Source of the DNA: Euglena gracilis
Lineage: Eukaryota > Euglenida > Euglenophyceae > Euglenales
DNA length: 64,000 nucleotides
Reading direction: 5' to 3'
Assembly: GCA_039621445.1 (NCBI GenBank)
Contig: CP154956.1
Location: 63,876,257-63,940,256, forward strand
Made by a program: the position numbers and the translations under genes. Of the stretch, positions 20,430 to 32,552 are shown one piece after another; the first letter of the stretch is position 1; every line of letters starts with the position of its first letter. The notes beneath the pieces were generated by a model, which worked only from the letters and a program-made list of their open reading frames with translations, had not been told where the DNA came from and searched no databases.

Positions 20430-21164
20430 GGGACATTACCGCCCTGCTAAACAAAAAAAAGGGGGGGGGCGAAGACAAAAAAAAAGAGCCTCCAACGGAA
20501 AAAAAAAAAAACAAAAAATCACCCCCTAAAAGGGGGAAACCCCGAATTTCAGATTGAATTTCGCAAAAGCAAAAAGCGACAATCGTCAAAAAAAAAAAGC
20601 ACCATCAAGACAACCAACCCACAAAGAAAGCGTAAACCAACTCCGCACAAGTGAGCCACGTATCGAAATACGAAAATTCGAACTCAATGCTTCCACCTGT
20701 GCAGCTGAGCAAGTGGGCAGCGAGGGAACAAAACACACAACTTTATATACGAATCATGCCGTTTGAGCTGTGCGCTTGGAGATCAGCTCAATTGTGTTCA
20801 GGCCCTGTGAGGCAAAAGCAAAGCAAACAAACATTTTTTTTGAAAATGGTGGGGGGGAAATCAAAAACAGAATTGAAAACGTTTGGTTAAAAGTTTTTTC
20901 TTCTTCAACACATGACAACTCCGTGATTCACTTAAAAGTCAGGAAATTGCAAAAAGCAAAACAAAGTAAGCAAAAACAGAAAATAATCAATGAATAAATC
21001 ACCAATCAATCAGAAAAAAAATCAAACGTGACAGAAAGCAACTCCCCAACCTGAAAAAAGGGCAATTTTTTCAGGTCTTTTGGATGATTTTGGAGAAAAT
21101 AGAAAAAGAGACAGTGCAAATGAATGAGCATGTTCCAAAGAACCATTTTTCAATTGCTTTTCAG
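20430..21164 (+). other. No gene seen
   Basis: A-rich, low-complexity stretch in copy B. The equivalent in copy C is about 53110-53690. Nothing recognisable. Confidence 0.4.
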
Positions 21165-22152
21165 GCATTCCAGCATCCCGGCCAACCGATATGGGAACAC
21201 CCCCACCTGTTCGACGTAAGCTGTTTACGAATGGTATCTGCGAAAATTTTATATCTATATAAATTTTATATCTCTTTAAATTTTCAGATCCCTCAGGAGC
21301 ATCATCTTCAACAAACATCATTTTGGGAGCAACATCGACAACGATGCTGCCACCAATGGCCCCGATGCCACCCCCGATGGCCCCTATGCTGCCACCACCC
21401 AGTATGAAATAGTTTGCCAACATTCATTCTCAACTGTGTTTTGGCAGGTCCCAACACAGTGGCATTTTCAACAGAGAATACCCCAATGTCCCAGAGGCAC
21501 AACATTTTTCACACCATTTTGTTGGCGCTTTGAGGAAGAGAAATTATGGGAAATTTGGAACTGCTTTGATTGATGATGGATGGGATGCAGAGGAAATAAT
21601 TTCTTTAAAAAAACCACACAATCCATGTAAACTCGATGTTATTTTTCGCCCAGCCCAGGGGGGGGGGTGTTATTTAGGGGGTATAATTGGGCTCCCCAAA
21701 ATTTTGTCAGAAATTTTGCCCAGAAAACATCTGGGTTGTCAGCCTGAAAATGAGGGGGATTATTGGGGGGGGGAGATTATTTTGGGGGACGGTTTGCAAT
21801 TAGCAATGAGAGATGTTGTGTTGGAGACTCTTTGGCGCTGTGTTCACAATTGCTATTTATGGCTGCCCCCCTTGGTTATCAAGCATTGATGTTCCCCACG
21901 ACGCCTGGTGTGTTGTTGGTGTTTGTTTTTCAGGAACAACAACGTGTGTTGCAGCAATGAACACTTACAGTATCACTTAACCCACAATTTTTTTTGCCAC
22001 AGATGTGGGGCTTCCGGCGCCGTCTCCAGTTCCACATCTTGAACAAAACATGCTGGCATCCCCAATGGAAGCTTCAGGGACTGCAAATGCGCTTTTCACG
22101 GAAGAAGAAAGGCAAAGCATGTCGTCCCAACCAAGAAGAACAAGAAGAAGAC
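21165..22152 (+). CDS. RepHel copy B: Ser/Pro- and Met-Ala-Pro-rich N-terminal exons
   Basis: Short exons with conventional T-rich/CAG acceptors: 21165-21215 (GIPASRPTDMGTPPPVR, then GTAAGC donor), 21288 to about 21409 (DPSGASSSTNIILGAT, then PPMAPMPPPMAPM), from 21448 (GPNTVAFSTENTPMSQRHN) and 22003-22152 (DVGLPAPSPVPHLEQN, FTEEERQSMSSQPRRTRRRR). In copy C the donor after PPVR reads GAAAGC and the frame stays open, so that first intron is specific to B. Low-complexity N-terminal region of the transposase; function unknown. Confidence 0.5.
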
Positions 22153-22329
22153 GTGAGAAATGGGCTGTTTTTCAAAAATAGTTTTCCCAATAGACACTTT
22201 CAGGAACCCCTGAGCAATGCTTTCCAACTTTTCGGTTGCTGAAAATGACAGCGATGGGTATTTTCTGAAAAGAACATTTTTTTGGTTATCAAGCAGACAA
22301 ACAAATGCTTTGTATCCATTAAAAAAAAA

Positions 22330-22661
22330 TTGGAATATCAGCCTAAGACTGATCCTGCTGTGGTTGAACAAGCAAGAGTTGGACGTTCCAGGGGCAGCAG
22401 TTCAGCTTCGTACCGAACGTTGCCTGGAGACAGTTTGGAACATGTCGCTGTTTCAAACGTGGGGACTATTGGTGATGTCCATTGTGGACATTGCGGGGCA
22501 AAGCAATGGCGCGGAGAACCCGATGGTTTGTGTTGCCGTGATGGAAAAGTTCTGCTACCACTCATGGATCCACCCCCAGCTCCACTGCGTGCACTCTGGG
22601 CTGAAGACACACCAAGAGGGCGAGCATTTCGCAAGAAAGCAAGACCCTACAACAGTGCACT
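22330..22661 (+). CDS. RepHel copy B: zinc-knuckle exon before the Rep domain
   Basis: Reads DPAVVEQARVGRSRGSSSAS, then IGDVHCGHCGAKQW, DGLCCRDGKVLLPL, PPPAPLRALW and FRKKARPYNSAL. The CxxC...CC cluster followed by GKV-LPL and a YN-AL helix is the conserved block just upstream of the Helitron-like N domain. The exon ends before a CAG...CTG intron (22662-22783). Confidence 0.8.
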
Positions 22662-22783
22662 CCCCAGGGTACACCGAAATTTTGTTTCAAGCACTACGCA
22701 TGGAATGAATTTTTGAACCGAAAACAATCAAGGTTTGAATGGTTTTTTCCCCCTCCAAAAACTGTTGCGTGTAACCTGCTGCC

Positions 22784-24590
22784 AAACTTGGCTTCTTTGG
22801 CAGCAAACATTGAGAAGCCATTTCCTGATGGGGTCCAGGCCTTTCGTATAAATGGCCTGGTTCACTTCAGAATGGGCAGCATCTTCCCCCTCCAGGCGTG
22901 CCTCCTGCCTGTGCCCAACTGTACATCTTGGACAACCATGTTCAAAGCAGGGTGTTTTTTCCGTTTTATTTTTTCTGTTTCATGGTTCTTTTATTTATTA
23001 CATCACATTTTTTTTCATTCCACAAAACTTACTGCTGCTTTGCATTTTTGGGAATCAACCCCCTCCTCACCCATTGAAAAAAAATGTCAGGATTCACATC
23101 ATTGGAGGCTCACGGAATAGCCTGGAGCAGGCAAAAAATTGTAAAAAATATCAATCAAACATGCTGTCCAGTTTCAAATTAAATGCGACAACGGAATTCA
23201 AAAATCCAGACGTGTTTTGTCAAACCTCTCCCTCCCTGTTTAACAGCTGAAAAAAAAGACATCCTGACGCGGAATGCAGCCCGACGTCTTCTGCCTTTTG
23301 GTGAAGACCTGGATGCGGATCTTTTGGACGCTTTGGCGAGAATGCTGTCAAGGGTCAACCCATTTGTGCATTCAGGCTGTTTAACCTTATTGAAAGATCA
23401 ACATTGTTGAAGTTGCACCATTTTGTAAGTGTGTCTGCAGACAACCCCCCCCCCTGGAAACTGCCACCGGACAATCCAACCTGGGTTAGAAGGAAAGTTC
23501 TTTTTCTTAGGAAAACTTGGGGGCTTACCCCCACCCACCCAGTGGGAACCTCATTCCCCTCCTCCTTGGGGGGGGGGGGGGGACGGGTCCAAAAACCCAC
23601 TTTTTCATCTGAATTTTGGTTGTCAAAAGAAATTTACGGTGGTTCGCACTGAAAAAAAAAAAAAAAAAACCCTCGCATTTATCGGGCACACACAAGTTTC
23701 TGGGGGGGCACCCTCCTGGGGGAGGGGGTCCAATTCTAACCGCACCAGTTTCAAACCTCTGAAAATGGACTTTTGAAAAGGGATGTTTGGTGAAGAAGTT
23801 TTTTTAAAACAGCCTGTGGTTATCTGGTGCAACATGCTGCAGAGCATAACGCACCGAATTTGGTTCTTCGGATCACTGGTCGATCCACACAAGATCGCCG
23901 TCGATACAACCGACCCATGCAGGGAATTTTTGAAGGGGGTCCAGTGGTCCAGTCGGGCTGTAGAAAGCAAAAATGCTCTCTGCACCTTACCGCATTTGGG
24001 CACCAGTCCTGTCAGCTGCCAGGCTGAACTCGGCAACTCGGCTGGTGCGTACAAATTGAATTCAGGGAAAAAAAATTGCGCTTTGTGCTGAAATGAGTTT
24101 TGTTAGCCTGCGAAAAATTTATTCCCCCCTGGCATGCGCATGCGATGCGGTTGGGTGGTGCCAGAAAAAAACTGTTGGTTGGCTGGCTGCCCCAACAGGG
24201 CAATGACTTCAGCTTAAATAATTCCCTGGACACACTGCACAAGAAATTGGCGCATTTATTCCAGATGTGGAGGCGGAGACCACACCGTTGTTTCTTTCCC
24301 ATTTCATTCTTTTCAAAATCAACTTTACCTTGACCATTAAAACAATAATTTTCAATACTGGAAAAAAACAATGCGTCATTTTCAGTGGGCGATGTTTCGT
24401 TACAGCTCGAAATTCGGAAATCAATTTCCTTGAAATGATTGCTCAAAATCCACTCAAAACGATGGCATGGTGGAGACCAGTCGTGTCCCCCGTGCAATTG
24501 TGGTGTACGTTCGTGGTCGTGAACGTCAACTGAAGTACATCAACGAGTTCAATGCAGCATATTATCAGGGCGTTCCATTTTTGCCTGTGA
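22784..24590 (+). CDS. RepHel copy B: Helitron-like N domain
   Basis: Exons 22784-22944, 23272-23369, 23822 to about 23916 and about 24430-24590. Joined reading: NLASLAANIEKPFPDGVQAF, RINGLVHFRMGSIF, then NAARRLLPFGEDLDADLLDA, NPFVHLVQHAAEHNAPNLVL, RITGRSTQDRRRYNRP and VPRAIVVYVRGRERQLKYIN. This matches the family N domain. Near 22880 copy B has 8 nt (CCCCCTCC) where C has nine Cs, which throws QLYILDN out of frame in B. A further weak piece near 24665-24745 reads WIPVAVYAGEFP. The last two exon edges are approximate. Confidence 0.75.
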
Positions 24591-24599
24591 CCCCCCCCC

Positions 24600-25260
24600 C
24601 GGGCAGTGTGTTCCTTCACCGTCGGCCAAATTAGGTTGATAATTGGTAAAGCTTCTTTTTACCAACCCAGGCAGTCCAGAATTGGATTCCGGTGGCTGTT
24701 TATGCAGGCGAATTCCCCCCTAACGATGTCGTTTTCGGGTTAGAGCACCACCCACCCCAAAACCCCAGGAGGTGAAATTCGACATGCGTGTCGGGAGTGC
24801 AATTGCTGATTGAAACTGTTCCTTTCAGGTGGTTGACATTCTCTGTTTTTGGGTTGGTTTTTTTGGTATGGTGAACCCAGCCTCCTCCTTTAAATCTAAA
24901 TGACGCCATGCCCAAGATCCGCTGCATTTCGTTCTGCTTTTCCCCCGTGGTGAATTGGGATGGACACAAGGAATTCATGAACGGAGTGCAGCAGTTCCGA
25001 ACATGCAACCTCCACATTAACAGCAATTCCCGCAAATCCTGAAAGCGTGATCATTCAATCTAACTAACTAACCAACCCCAGGCCAAAGGGAATTTGTGGA
25101 GGGTTTTTGGCGAAGATGGTTTTGGTAATTTATGCTTGGGAATAACAACAGAGGAAAGGGGCAACACACTTAATATGCGCAGCAACTTTCAGCCACTTCT
25201 GGATGCTTTCCACAGACACCTGTGAAAAAGGAAAATTGCGAATTCCTGTGGGGTGGCTTT
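24600..25260 (+). other. Intronic stretch in RepHel copy B
   Basis: Only the weak WIPVAVYAGEFP piece (about 24665-24745) is seen here. The rest looks intronic, with no mobile-element ends recognised. Confidence 0.4.
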
Positions 25261-25267
25261 TTTGCTC

Positions 25268-27769
25268 AATTGTTTTGAGCAGTTGCGTGCAGCCGGATGC
25301 AATTACTTTGGATGACCTGCAGCCTGTTGAAATTGATGATGCTGCACGTGCAGAACAAGGCACAATTTCCCCCCGTGATTTCATGGCGTTTTACCTGATG
25401 CAGCGTGAGCAGATGTTCGCTTTCTTGCTGACATGATATCAAGCAATCTCTTTCACTCCCCCAAAATAAAATTAATTTAGTCATTCCCCGAAATTGCAGG
25501 TTTTCATGCATTGGTTCCTAAATTTGATTATTTAACTTCCAAATCATCTGTGCTTCATCAAGCATCAACATAATCGTTCATTATTAGAACACATCTGTCG
25601 TTGATGTGCGGAAAAGTTATTTACAAATGGCGGAAGCACTGTACGAAGAATGGATTGTTGTGCAATGGGCCAAAGTTGAAGCACACAAACTGCAGTGGTT
25701 ACGTTTCCACCAACCAGAAATTCGGGCGGAGTGTTATCGGCCAGATCCTTGCATACGTAAATCTCCCCTGGATTTTATAATGGTACTTTACCATTGTTAT
25801 TATCATTGTCATTATTATTGTTATTATTTTCATTATTATTGTAATTGTTGGTGTCATTATTTATTAATTGAGTATTGTTGCTGTCATTGTTGTTGTTGTT
25901 GTCATTGTAATGTTTTTCGAAATTCTGAGCACAATTTTATCGATATCAAAAATTGACCCCAAAAATGGCTCAACAAAGCTCCTAAACTCAAACAGTCTTC
26001 TTTAATTCGACATTCTTTTTGACATTTTTTTGTCACCAATTTCATGTGTTATTGTGATTTTTGCAACCTTTCTAATATGAGGATGACAGGATCTGACGTT
26101 AAGAAGTGAGCACCCAGGTGAGCATTGGGACTCAAACAGGCAGAGGAGTTGGCCGCCGCATTGTTCTGCCCAGCTCCTATGTGGGGGGGCCACGTTTCAT
26201 GCAACAAGCAGGACGTTGCGCAAACAGTTATTATTGGGGATGGAGGGAAAACGGTGTTCCAAAAAAAAGTATTGTTGCAATCTCTTTTGGGGTGAGCTGT
26301 GCAAGAAATCACGCGGGGGAAAATTCATATGATACAGATACAGATGCTGAGCATTATACTGCATATATATACATACATGCGCAGGCATATATACGCAACG
26401 TTTTGGATACAATTGTACCAAGACGGAATGGCCATTGTGCGCAAATTGGGAAAAGCTGATCTTTTTATTACGTTCACCGCAGCCAAGATGAGAATTAACC
26501 CCCCCCCAGAATACTACAGCACTGCTTTGCATTCTCTTTACCATTTCCATTCCCTTCACAAATGATTAATGTTCTCTTTACAGGCACATTTACACAGTCC
26601 CCCTTGCCCAATGTGAAAACGATCTGTAATTTGTTTGCACAATTCTGCGGCGGTCACAAGACCATCGGCCCATGATATCCTCATTTTGAATGAATAACAA
26701 CAACAGTTGCTCAATTCTGCAATTTCATTGCTCAAAGTAACACAGAAATACATTTAATTTTGAATTCACATCTAAAATTCTCACATTGAAAATGAATCCC
26801 AAATGGCCAGAGATTCAGTCATCATTGCTGCCGAATCAGCAGGCCTCCCACCGATATGACATCATCTCACGGGTTTTCAATTTGAAATTGCAAGAGATGA
26901 TGAAAGATATCAAAAATGGATTACTGGGCCCATGTGCAGGTCGTTTGTTTGTCATTGAATGGCACTCATGCTGTTTTTTTGTTCTGGAAAAAATAAACAT
27001 ATTTGCTTCATGTTCATTTGAGAATAAACAAAAAATGCACCCTTCTTTTTCTTCTTCTTCTTCTCTTTCGTGGAATTTTTCACAATTTAGTTCTCCTCCA
27101 AACTGGAATTTTGACCAGGGAGGGAATATCCCCCAGCCACCCATCCATTTGATAAAGTTTCACTTCTGGAACAAAAACAGCATGCTGTCAAAAGCGTGGC
27201 CTGCCACATGCTCACATCTTGGTTTTTTTTGAGCGTGCACACAAACTGCTCAAACCCGAGGACTACGATCAGGTGGTTTCTGCAGAAATACCTGATGCTG
27301 CTGAAGAGCCCGAGCTGGAGCAATTGGTGATGGAATTTATGATCCATGTGCCTTGCAAAGGCTACAATGAATCTGCACCTTGCATGCGGAATGGGTATTG
27401 CACCCGAAAATTTCAATCAGGCTTCTTTTACCCCCTGCTGTCACAGATGGTTTGCAGGCAGGATTGTTTACCCCCTCCCTCCCAGTCACACCCCCTTCCC
27501 CCAATCACCAAAACTTAAACAACTCTCTGTTACACATGATGCCACGATGGTGATAAATTCATGTCACGTGATGATTCATCTCCACATTTCATTGATTAGC
27601 ACATCCAAACATCACTGTTATGTTTTTTGCAAACACCCCTCAAAAGTAAATGGCAGCTCTGGGCGTTTGATGGTTTCAAAAACGATCTGTCAAAACAGAG
27701 AATCCTGTTTCCCTCGCGAACCACGAGCTGAGACAGCCGATGATGAGGATGGGTACCCATTGTATCGCC
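25268..27769 (+). CDS. RepHel copy B: HUH Rep nuclease exons
   Basis: Exons about 25268-25406, 25603-25738, 26101-26205, 26411-26480, 26794-26962, 27189-27414 and 27713-27769. Joined: GTISPRDFMAFYLMQRD, EEWIVVQWAKVEAHKLQWLR, VGRRIVLPSSYVGGPRFMQQ, LYQDGMAIVRKLGKADLFIT, FTANPKWPEIQSSLLPNQ, QKRGLPHAHILVFFERAHKL, PEDYDQVVSAEIPD, ESAPCMRNGYCTRKFPREPR and DDEDGYPLYR. PHAHIL is the metal-binding HUH motif of rolling-circle Rep proteins. All but one of the joins follow the CAG...CTG intron pattern; the intron before QKRGLPHAH is ambiguous. Confidence 0.85.
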
Positions 27770-27837
27770 ACACAGGACAAAAACACAAAATGATGCGCCT
27801 GGAATTGTTGCAGCCCTCCTGGGTTTTTTCTGTCTCA

Positions 27838-28185
27838 CAGTTGGAAATTTTGGCAGCCCCCCCAGTTTTTTTTCAGATTTACGTTTCGAAATTTTGGCAG
27901 CCCCCCACTGGGTTTTTTGGGGTGTTACGGAAGGAAATTTTGGCTGCCCCCCCTTGGATTTTTTCGTTGCTATGGTGGGAAATTTTTTTCAGCCCCCCCA
28001 TGGGTTTTTCCCGTCTTACAGTTTGGTAATTTTGGCAGCCCCCCCTGGGTTTTTTCATTGCCACAGTTGCAAGTTTTGGCAGCCCCCTTGGATTTTTTCA
28101 GAATTGCAGTTGGAAAGTTTGGCTGCCCCCCCGGTTTTTTTTGTGTTACGGTTGGAAATTTTTTCAGCCCCCCCCCCCCGGGTTG
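27838..28185 (+). repeat. Intronic minisatellite, A/B boundary of period
   Basis: About six units of 50-60 bp with GGAAATTTTGGCAGCCCCCC, a T run and TTACGG, inside the RepHel intron between DEDGYPLYR and the two-tyrosine exon. The last unit is also at 1-57. Confidence 0.8.
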
Positions 28186-28560
28186 TTTCCGTCTTACGTC
28201 TCATTTTGCCCTGCCATTGACGTTGTTCTGCAAAACACAGATATCGCAATGGTGTCATGGTTGATGATTGCTGGGTGGTGCCATATTCTCAGAGATGATC
28301 AAATATATTATGCTGATTTTCATTGTGCCCCCCCCCCAATTTACAACTTTCATTCAAAAAGTGTATACTTGGATTCTCTCCAGTGCTAATTTGCAAAATT
28401 TTCTTTTGGCTATCGTGTTCTTTTTGGCAGGCAAAAGCTGGTAAAAAGTTGTTCCTTCGTTGGAGGAGGAAACAGTGTCCAAAGACGTTGTTTCAATTAT
28501 CAATTGAATATTATCACACATGCCAAAATGCAATTGGACAATACGTCCATTTCTGTTCCT

Positions 28561-30198
28561 TCCTTAACGTGTTTGAGATCGTCCCTGTACAAAACCGTGC
28601 ATTGTTATTCAAATTTCGGTCCCACATCAATGTGGAGGTTTGCAGTTCGTTGTACGCTGTGAAATACCTCCACAAATACATTTACAAAGGCGGGGACCGT
28701 GCAGAGGTGGAGCTGGCTGAGTATGAACCTGGGGAGTTTCAACCTGCTGATGGTCAAGCCGTGGAAGCGGAACCCCAACCTGACCCAGAAATTGTGGACG
28801 AGATTCGTCACACAGGCTCTAAATTGTTTGAGAACTTAAATCACATTTTCAAACAATTCACCTCTCCAAACCACAAACAGGTTTACATTGAGCCTGGGCG
28901 AGGCAAAGAATCTCTTAAAACAAACCTCTCTCCACTCCCCCCCCAGGGGAAAAGCGAGTTAGAACCTTTTTCCAGCCAGCCTGTGGACCCCACTTCAGGG
29001 ACGGGGGGGTTTGAGCAGTAACTCCAAAATCATGAATTTGGACACCTGAAGTGAATACCAAGTGGGCAGGTACATTTCCACTAGTGAAGCTGTGTGGCGC
29101 GCTCTGAAATTTCACTTGCATGACAATCGGGGTATTGTTCATACAACGACTTCAGCCTGTTTTGGGGGGGGGCATATGCAAGAAAAAAATTATTAATTCT
29201 CCCAAATTTTTTTTGAGCTGGCCAGCTCCGATTCAATTTGCCCATTTGTGGCCTATTTTTGGTGGGTTTTTGCATCATCAATACCCCGGGGACAATCATC
29301 CAACGGTGGCTCGCCTACCCGTACATCTGCCCAATCAACAAACAATTACGTTTGATGCTATGGAAGGTCTGGCTGAAGTGGAGCAAAGGGCTGGGCAGAC
29401 AATGCTTACGGAGTGGTTGGAGTACAACCAAACAGGGGTGTCTTCCTTTCAGATTCAAAACCTGCCTGTGGACCTAAACTAAACCCCCCAAAAAAACATT
29501 CCCAGGGGTACAGGTATGACAATTGGGCCAGGGTAAACATTTGTGGGACATTACTTGATGTTTCTAATTATATTTCAGTTTAACGTTTTGATGAATCAGC
29601 TGTTGAGGCCAGTTTCTATTCATTATATTTATGTTTGTTAACATATATATATATATATCATATTGTTAATTTTACATTATATGTTTATTTATGTTTATCC
29701 ACCAAAATTCTCTTCAAAGCAAAAAATTTGGCAAAAGATGGGGCACGAGCAGTAGGGGATGGGGCAACACACCAGGAATGCACCGCAGCCTCTTGATCAA
29801 AGTTCCAATAAATCAACATTCTCATCCACTGGATGCTGTCCACGGAGAACCTGTCAGAAAAACAGGAATTTATAATAATATTTTGCAGCATAACAATCCA
29901 AAACAGCCCCCCTCCCACAAATACCCCTGAAACTGTCTTTTTCGCGATGGCCATGACCTCACCTACGTTGACTTTCCATTGCATTTTGTGTGGGACACGT
30001 CAGGCAAGCAAGGCAACTACAGGTGGAGACCACGCCAAAGAGGAGCTGGCAGCATTGGGCGCATTTACTTTGTTTCCCCTCGTGCGGGCGAAAAATACTA
30101 CTTGCGGCTGCTCCTCCATCATGTCAAAGGTGCTACCTGCTGGGACCAGCTGCGTGAGGTGAATGGCCAGTCGGCAGCTACATTTCAAGAGGCGTGTC
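28561..30198 (+). CDS. RepHel copy B: Rep two-tyrosine region and following exons
   Basis: Exons 28561-28809, 29054-29124, 29294-29429 and 29935-30198, equivalent to 433-2072 of copy A and nearly identical. Carries HINVEVCSS, YLHKYIYKGGDRA (catalytic tyrosines), RYISTSEAVWRALKFHLHD, LPVHLPNQQTITF and IYFVSPRAGEKYYLRLLLHH. Directly continues the HUH exons upstream; together they form the complete Rep nuclease of this copy. Confidence 0.85.
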
Positions 30199-30293
30199 AC
30201 CCAGAGTTTTTTGCCCACTATACCGGCACCCCTGCACTTGCAGGGGTGAGAAATCGGGAGGTTTTTCATTCATGAAACTTACGTCCCCTGGCT

Positions 30294-30646
30294 CATACAA
30301 TTGCTTACCGACCCCCGGGGGGGGGGGAGGGGGGGTCACTCCACTTTTTGAAAAACCAGTCAGTCACTTTTTTTTGGGAAGCCAGTCAGTCACTACCCCC
30401 CGGGGGGGGGGGTCGGCCACTCAGAAAAACGGCCACTTTCCAGTCACTTTAGGCCATTTTAGGCCAAAAAATTTTTCCCGGCGCCTTCGGCGCCGGGGTC
30501 ACTCAAGCCACTTTTGCCCACCCCTGGCCGACCCCCCCGGGGGGGGGGGGGAGGGGGTCCAGGCCAAAAACCAGTCAGTCACTCTGAAAAAACCAGTCAC
30601 CCACCCCCCGGGGGGGGGGGTCGGTCAGTGCTTAAGCAATTGCCTG
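30294..30646. mobile_element. MITE, family 1, copy B
   Basis: Same insertion as at 2168, with CCCTGGCT at 30286-30293 and 30647-30654; it was therefore present before A and B duplicated. Confidence 0.85.
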
Positions 30647-30705
30647 CCCTGGCTGTCAATGCAAGAACTGATGTGATCATTTGTATAGAAAAAAACTCTG
30701 AAGCT

Positions 30706-31237
30706 AACTTCGAGGCCTTTTGCAGGATGATGAGGAATGGATCCAATCTGGCTTCTTTTTCGGCATCCCACAAAAGCAAAAAAACCATTGTCCAAAACTG
30801 CCCACACACATGGTCAGGAGACACTGAGGACATGGGGTGGATGGCTCAGCAAATGCTAAAGTCATGTTTTTTGTTGCATTCTGTATTTGACATTTCCCGG
30901 TTCTTCTCAGAAAAAATGCCGCCACTTCCATCATTCAATGCAAATCATATCCTGCTCAACTACTTACACTTCATGAATGACATCGGGGGGGGGGCAGAAA
31001 AAAAAGCCTGCTTCCGTTGCCTTGCTGAAGCAAAGCAGCACTTCACAGCCCCACAATTGCGGAATTTGTTTGTTGTCATCTTGGACTTCAATGAGCCTAA
31101 AGACCCAAAAGCTCTCTGGGAAAAATTCCTTGATGACTTCATGGAAGACAAGAAATGGGCAGCTGCAAAACAGGGATTGGCATGCAGCCGAGAAGAGCTG
31201 GCCAATGCAGCTTTGTGGGATGTTGAAATGATTTTGC
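30706..31237 (+). CDS. RepHel copy B: Rep-helicase linker exons
   Basis: Exons 30706-30744 and 31016-31237, as in copy A (LRGLLQDDEEWI; QLRNLFVVILDFNEPKDPKA). The preceding intron holds the same MITE as copy A. Confidence 0.85.
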
Positions 31238-31467
31238 AACCAAAGATCTGATAAAAATACACCGGCTTGGTGTTGTTTTATTACTCTGTCAAAACCAATG
31301 ACGAATTTCAAATGCTGATAAAATACACCAGGGGATTTCTCAAAGGATGGGAGGGGGTCCAGCCAGCCGGTGCTGGCTGGACCGGGGGGGGGGGGGGACA
31401 GGTCCAGGGTCCTTCTTTGCCCCCTTTGAAAACCTTTTGATTTGCGGAATTTCAGATCTTTGCGGAC

Positions 31468-32552
31468 AACAAATGGGGCAGACTCTTCGTCGCTGGCCAA
31501 ATATGCCGTTTCCACACCCTCCCCCCCGGCATGACCGCATTCCAGAAATTCGTCGTATGGAGACAACGTACGACGCTGCACAAGAACAAAACAAGGTTGA
31601 CAACATGCTGGCCATGTGCAACGTGGAGCAGAAAGCCATTTTTGAACACATCACCCAAGAGCTGCATGCATCACCCACCAAATCCAAATGCTTTTTCTTG
31701 TACGCGTGTGGTGGCTGTGGGAAATCCAGGCTTTTTCGGAAATAATTTGACGCCATTTGTGCCAAAAAAGCCTGTGGAGAACATTTTTGCTGGAGCTGCT
31801 GCTGGCCCATGTTCGTGCACGTGGACAAATTGCCAAATGGACAGCAGCCTTTTGTGGTTTCCCAAAATTTAAACTTCGACTGACTTTCATCGCCAGTGCA
31901 AAAAAAAAACCTGCCCAACGCGATTATTAAAAATAAATGCAATATTATTTGTTGCAATATTTCCTGACAAACTGGAGAATTTGCACACATTTTCCTCCCC
32001 TACTGTGTTTGGGGGCATCAATCACCAGATCACCTAGTGCCTAGCAGTGCCTGCTGTCTGCAGGCACTGCTATGGTGCACTTTGCTCCCCTGCCCCCCCC
32101 CCAATCAAGCTGCAGCCCAGAACCATTGCCACTGCAATGACGGGCATTGCAGCTGTGCTTCTGACAGGAGGCACAACTGTGCACTCCCGATTTGCTATTC
32201 CAGTTCCACTGTTGGACAAAGAGCCAAAGAGTTCAGGCCAGACATTTGCTGACAAAATTAAACGTTTCCATTTAACACAAACGTAACAGCAACTACAAAC
32301 AATGTCTTCAACCAGGGTTTTGAATGATGGGGGGGAAATGGGACTTGATCAACTTTTCTAGCAGAAAATGGCGACATCAACAGAATCGAAAATTGTGCTT
32401 TCAGCAGCTCTTTAATTTGGCAAAATGGTTTCCCCACATTATCATCAAATGTACTGGCTCCATCACCTTGCAATCAGAAAGAGCAAAAATTTTGCGTGAT
32501 GCTGCCATGATTGTCCTCGACGAGGCAACCATGGGGGAAGGCCTGATGTTTC
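31468..32552 (+). CDS. RepHel copy B: PIF1-type helicase motifs I, Ia and II
   Basis: Exons 31468-31723, 31780 to about 31838, about 32123-32235 and 32462-32552. Walker A is completed across the 56-nt intron 31724-31779 (GGCGKTFLLELL). Motif Ia region TGIAAVLLTGGTTVHSRF and Walker B VLDEAT follow. Same sequence as copy A. Confidence 0.85.

Noticed and set aside
22003-22661. Bacterial or organellar origin of the Rep gene
   Set aside because: The domain order (zinc knuckle, Helitron N domain, HUH Rep, PIF1) is specific to eukaryotic Helitrons.
26200-26410. Inverted ACGTTGCG pair as a separate transposon
   Set aside because: It is explained as the paired ends of a RepHel intron (CAGGACGTTGCG...CGCAACGTTTTG).
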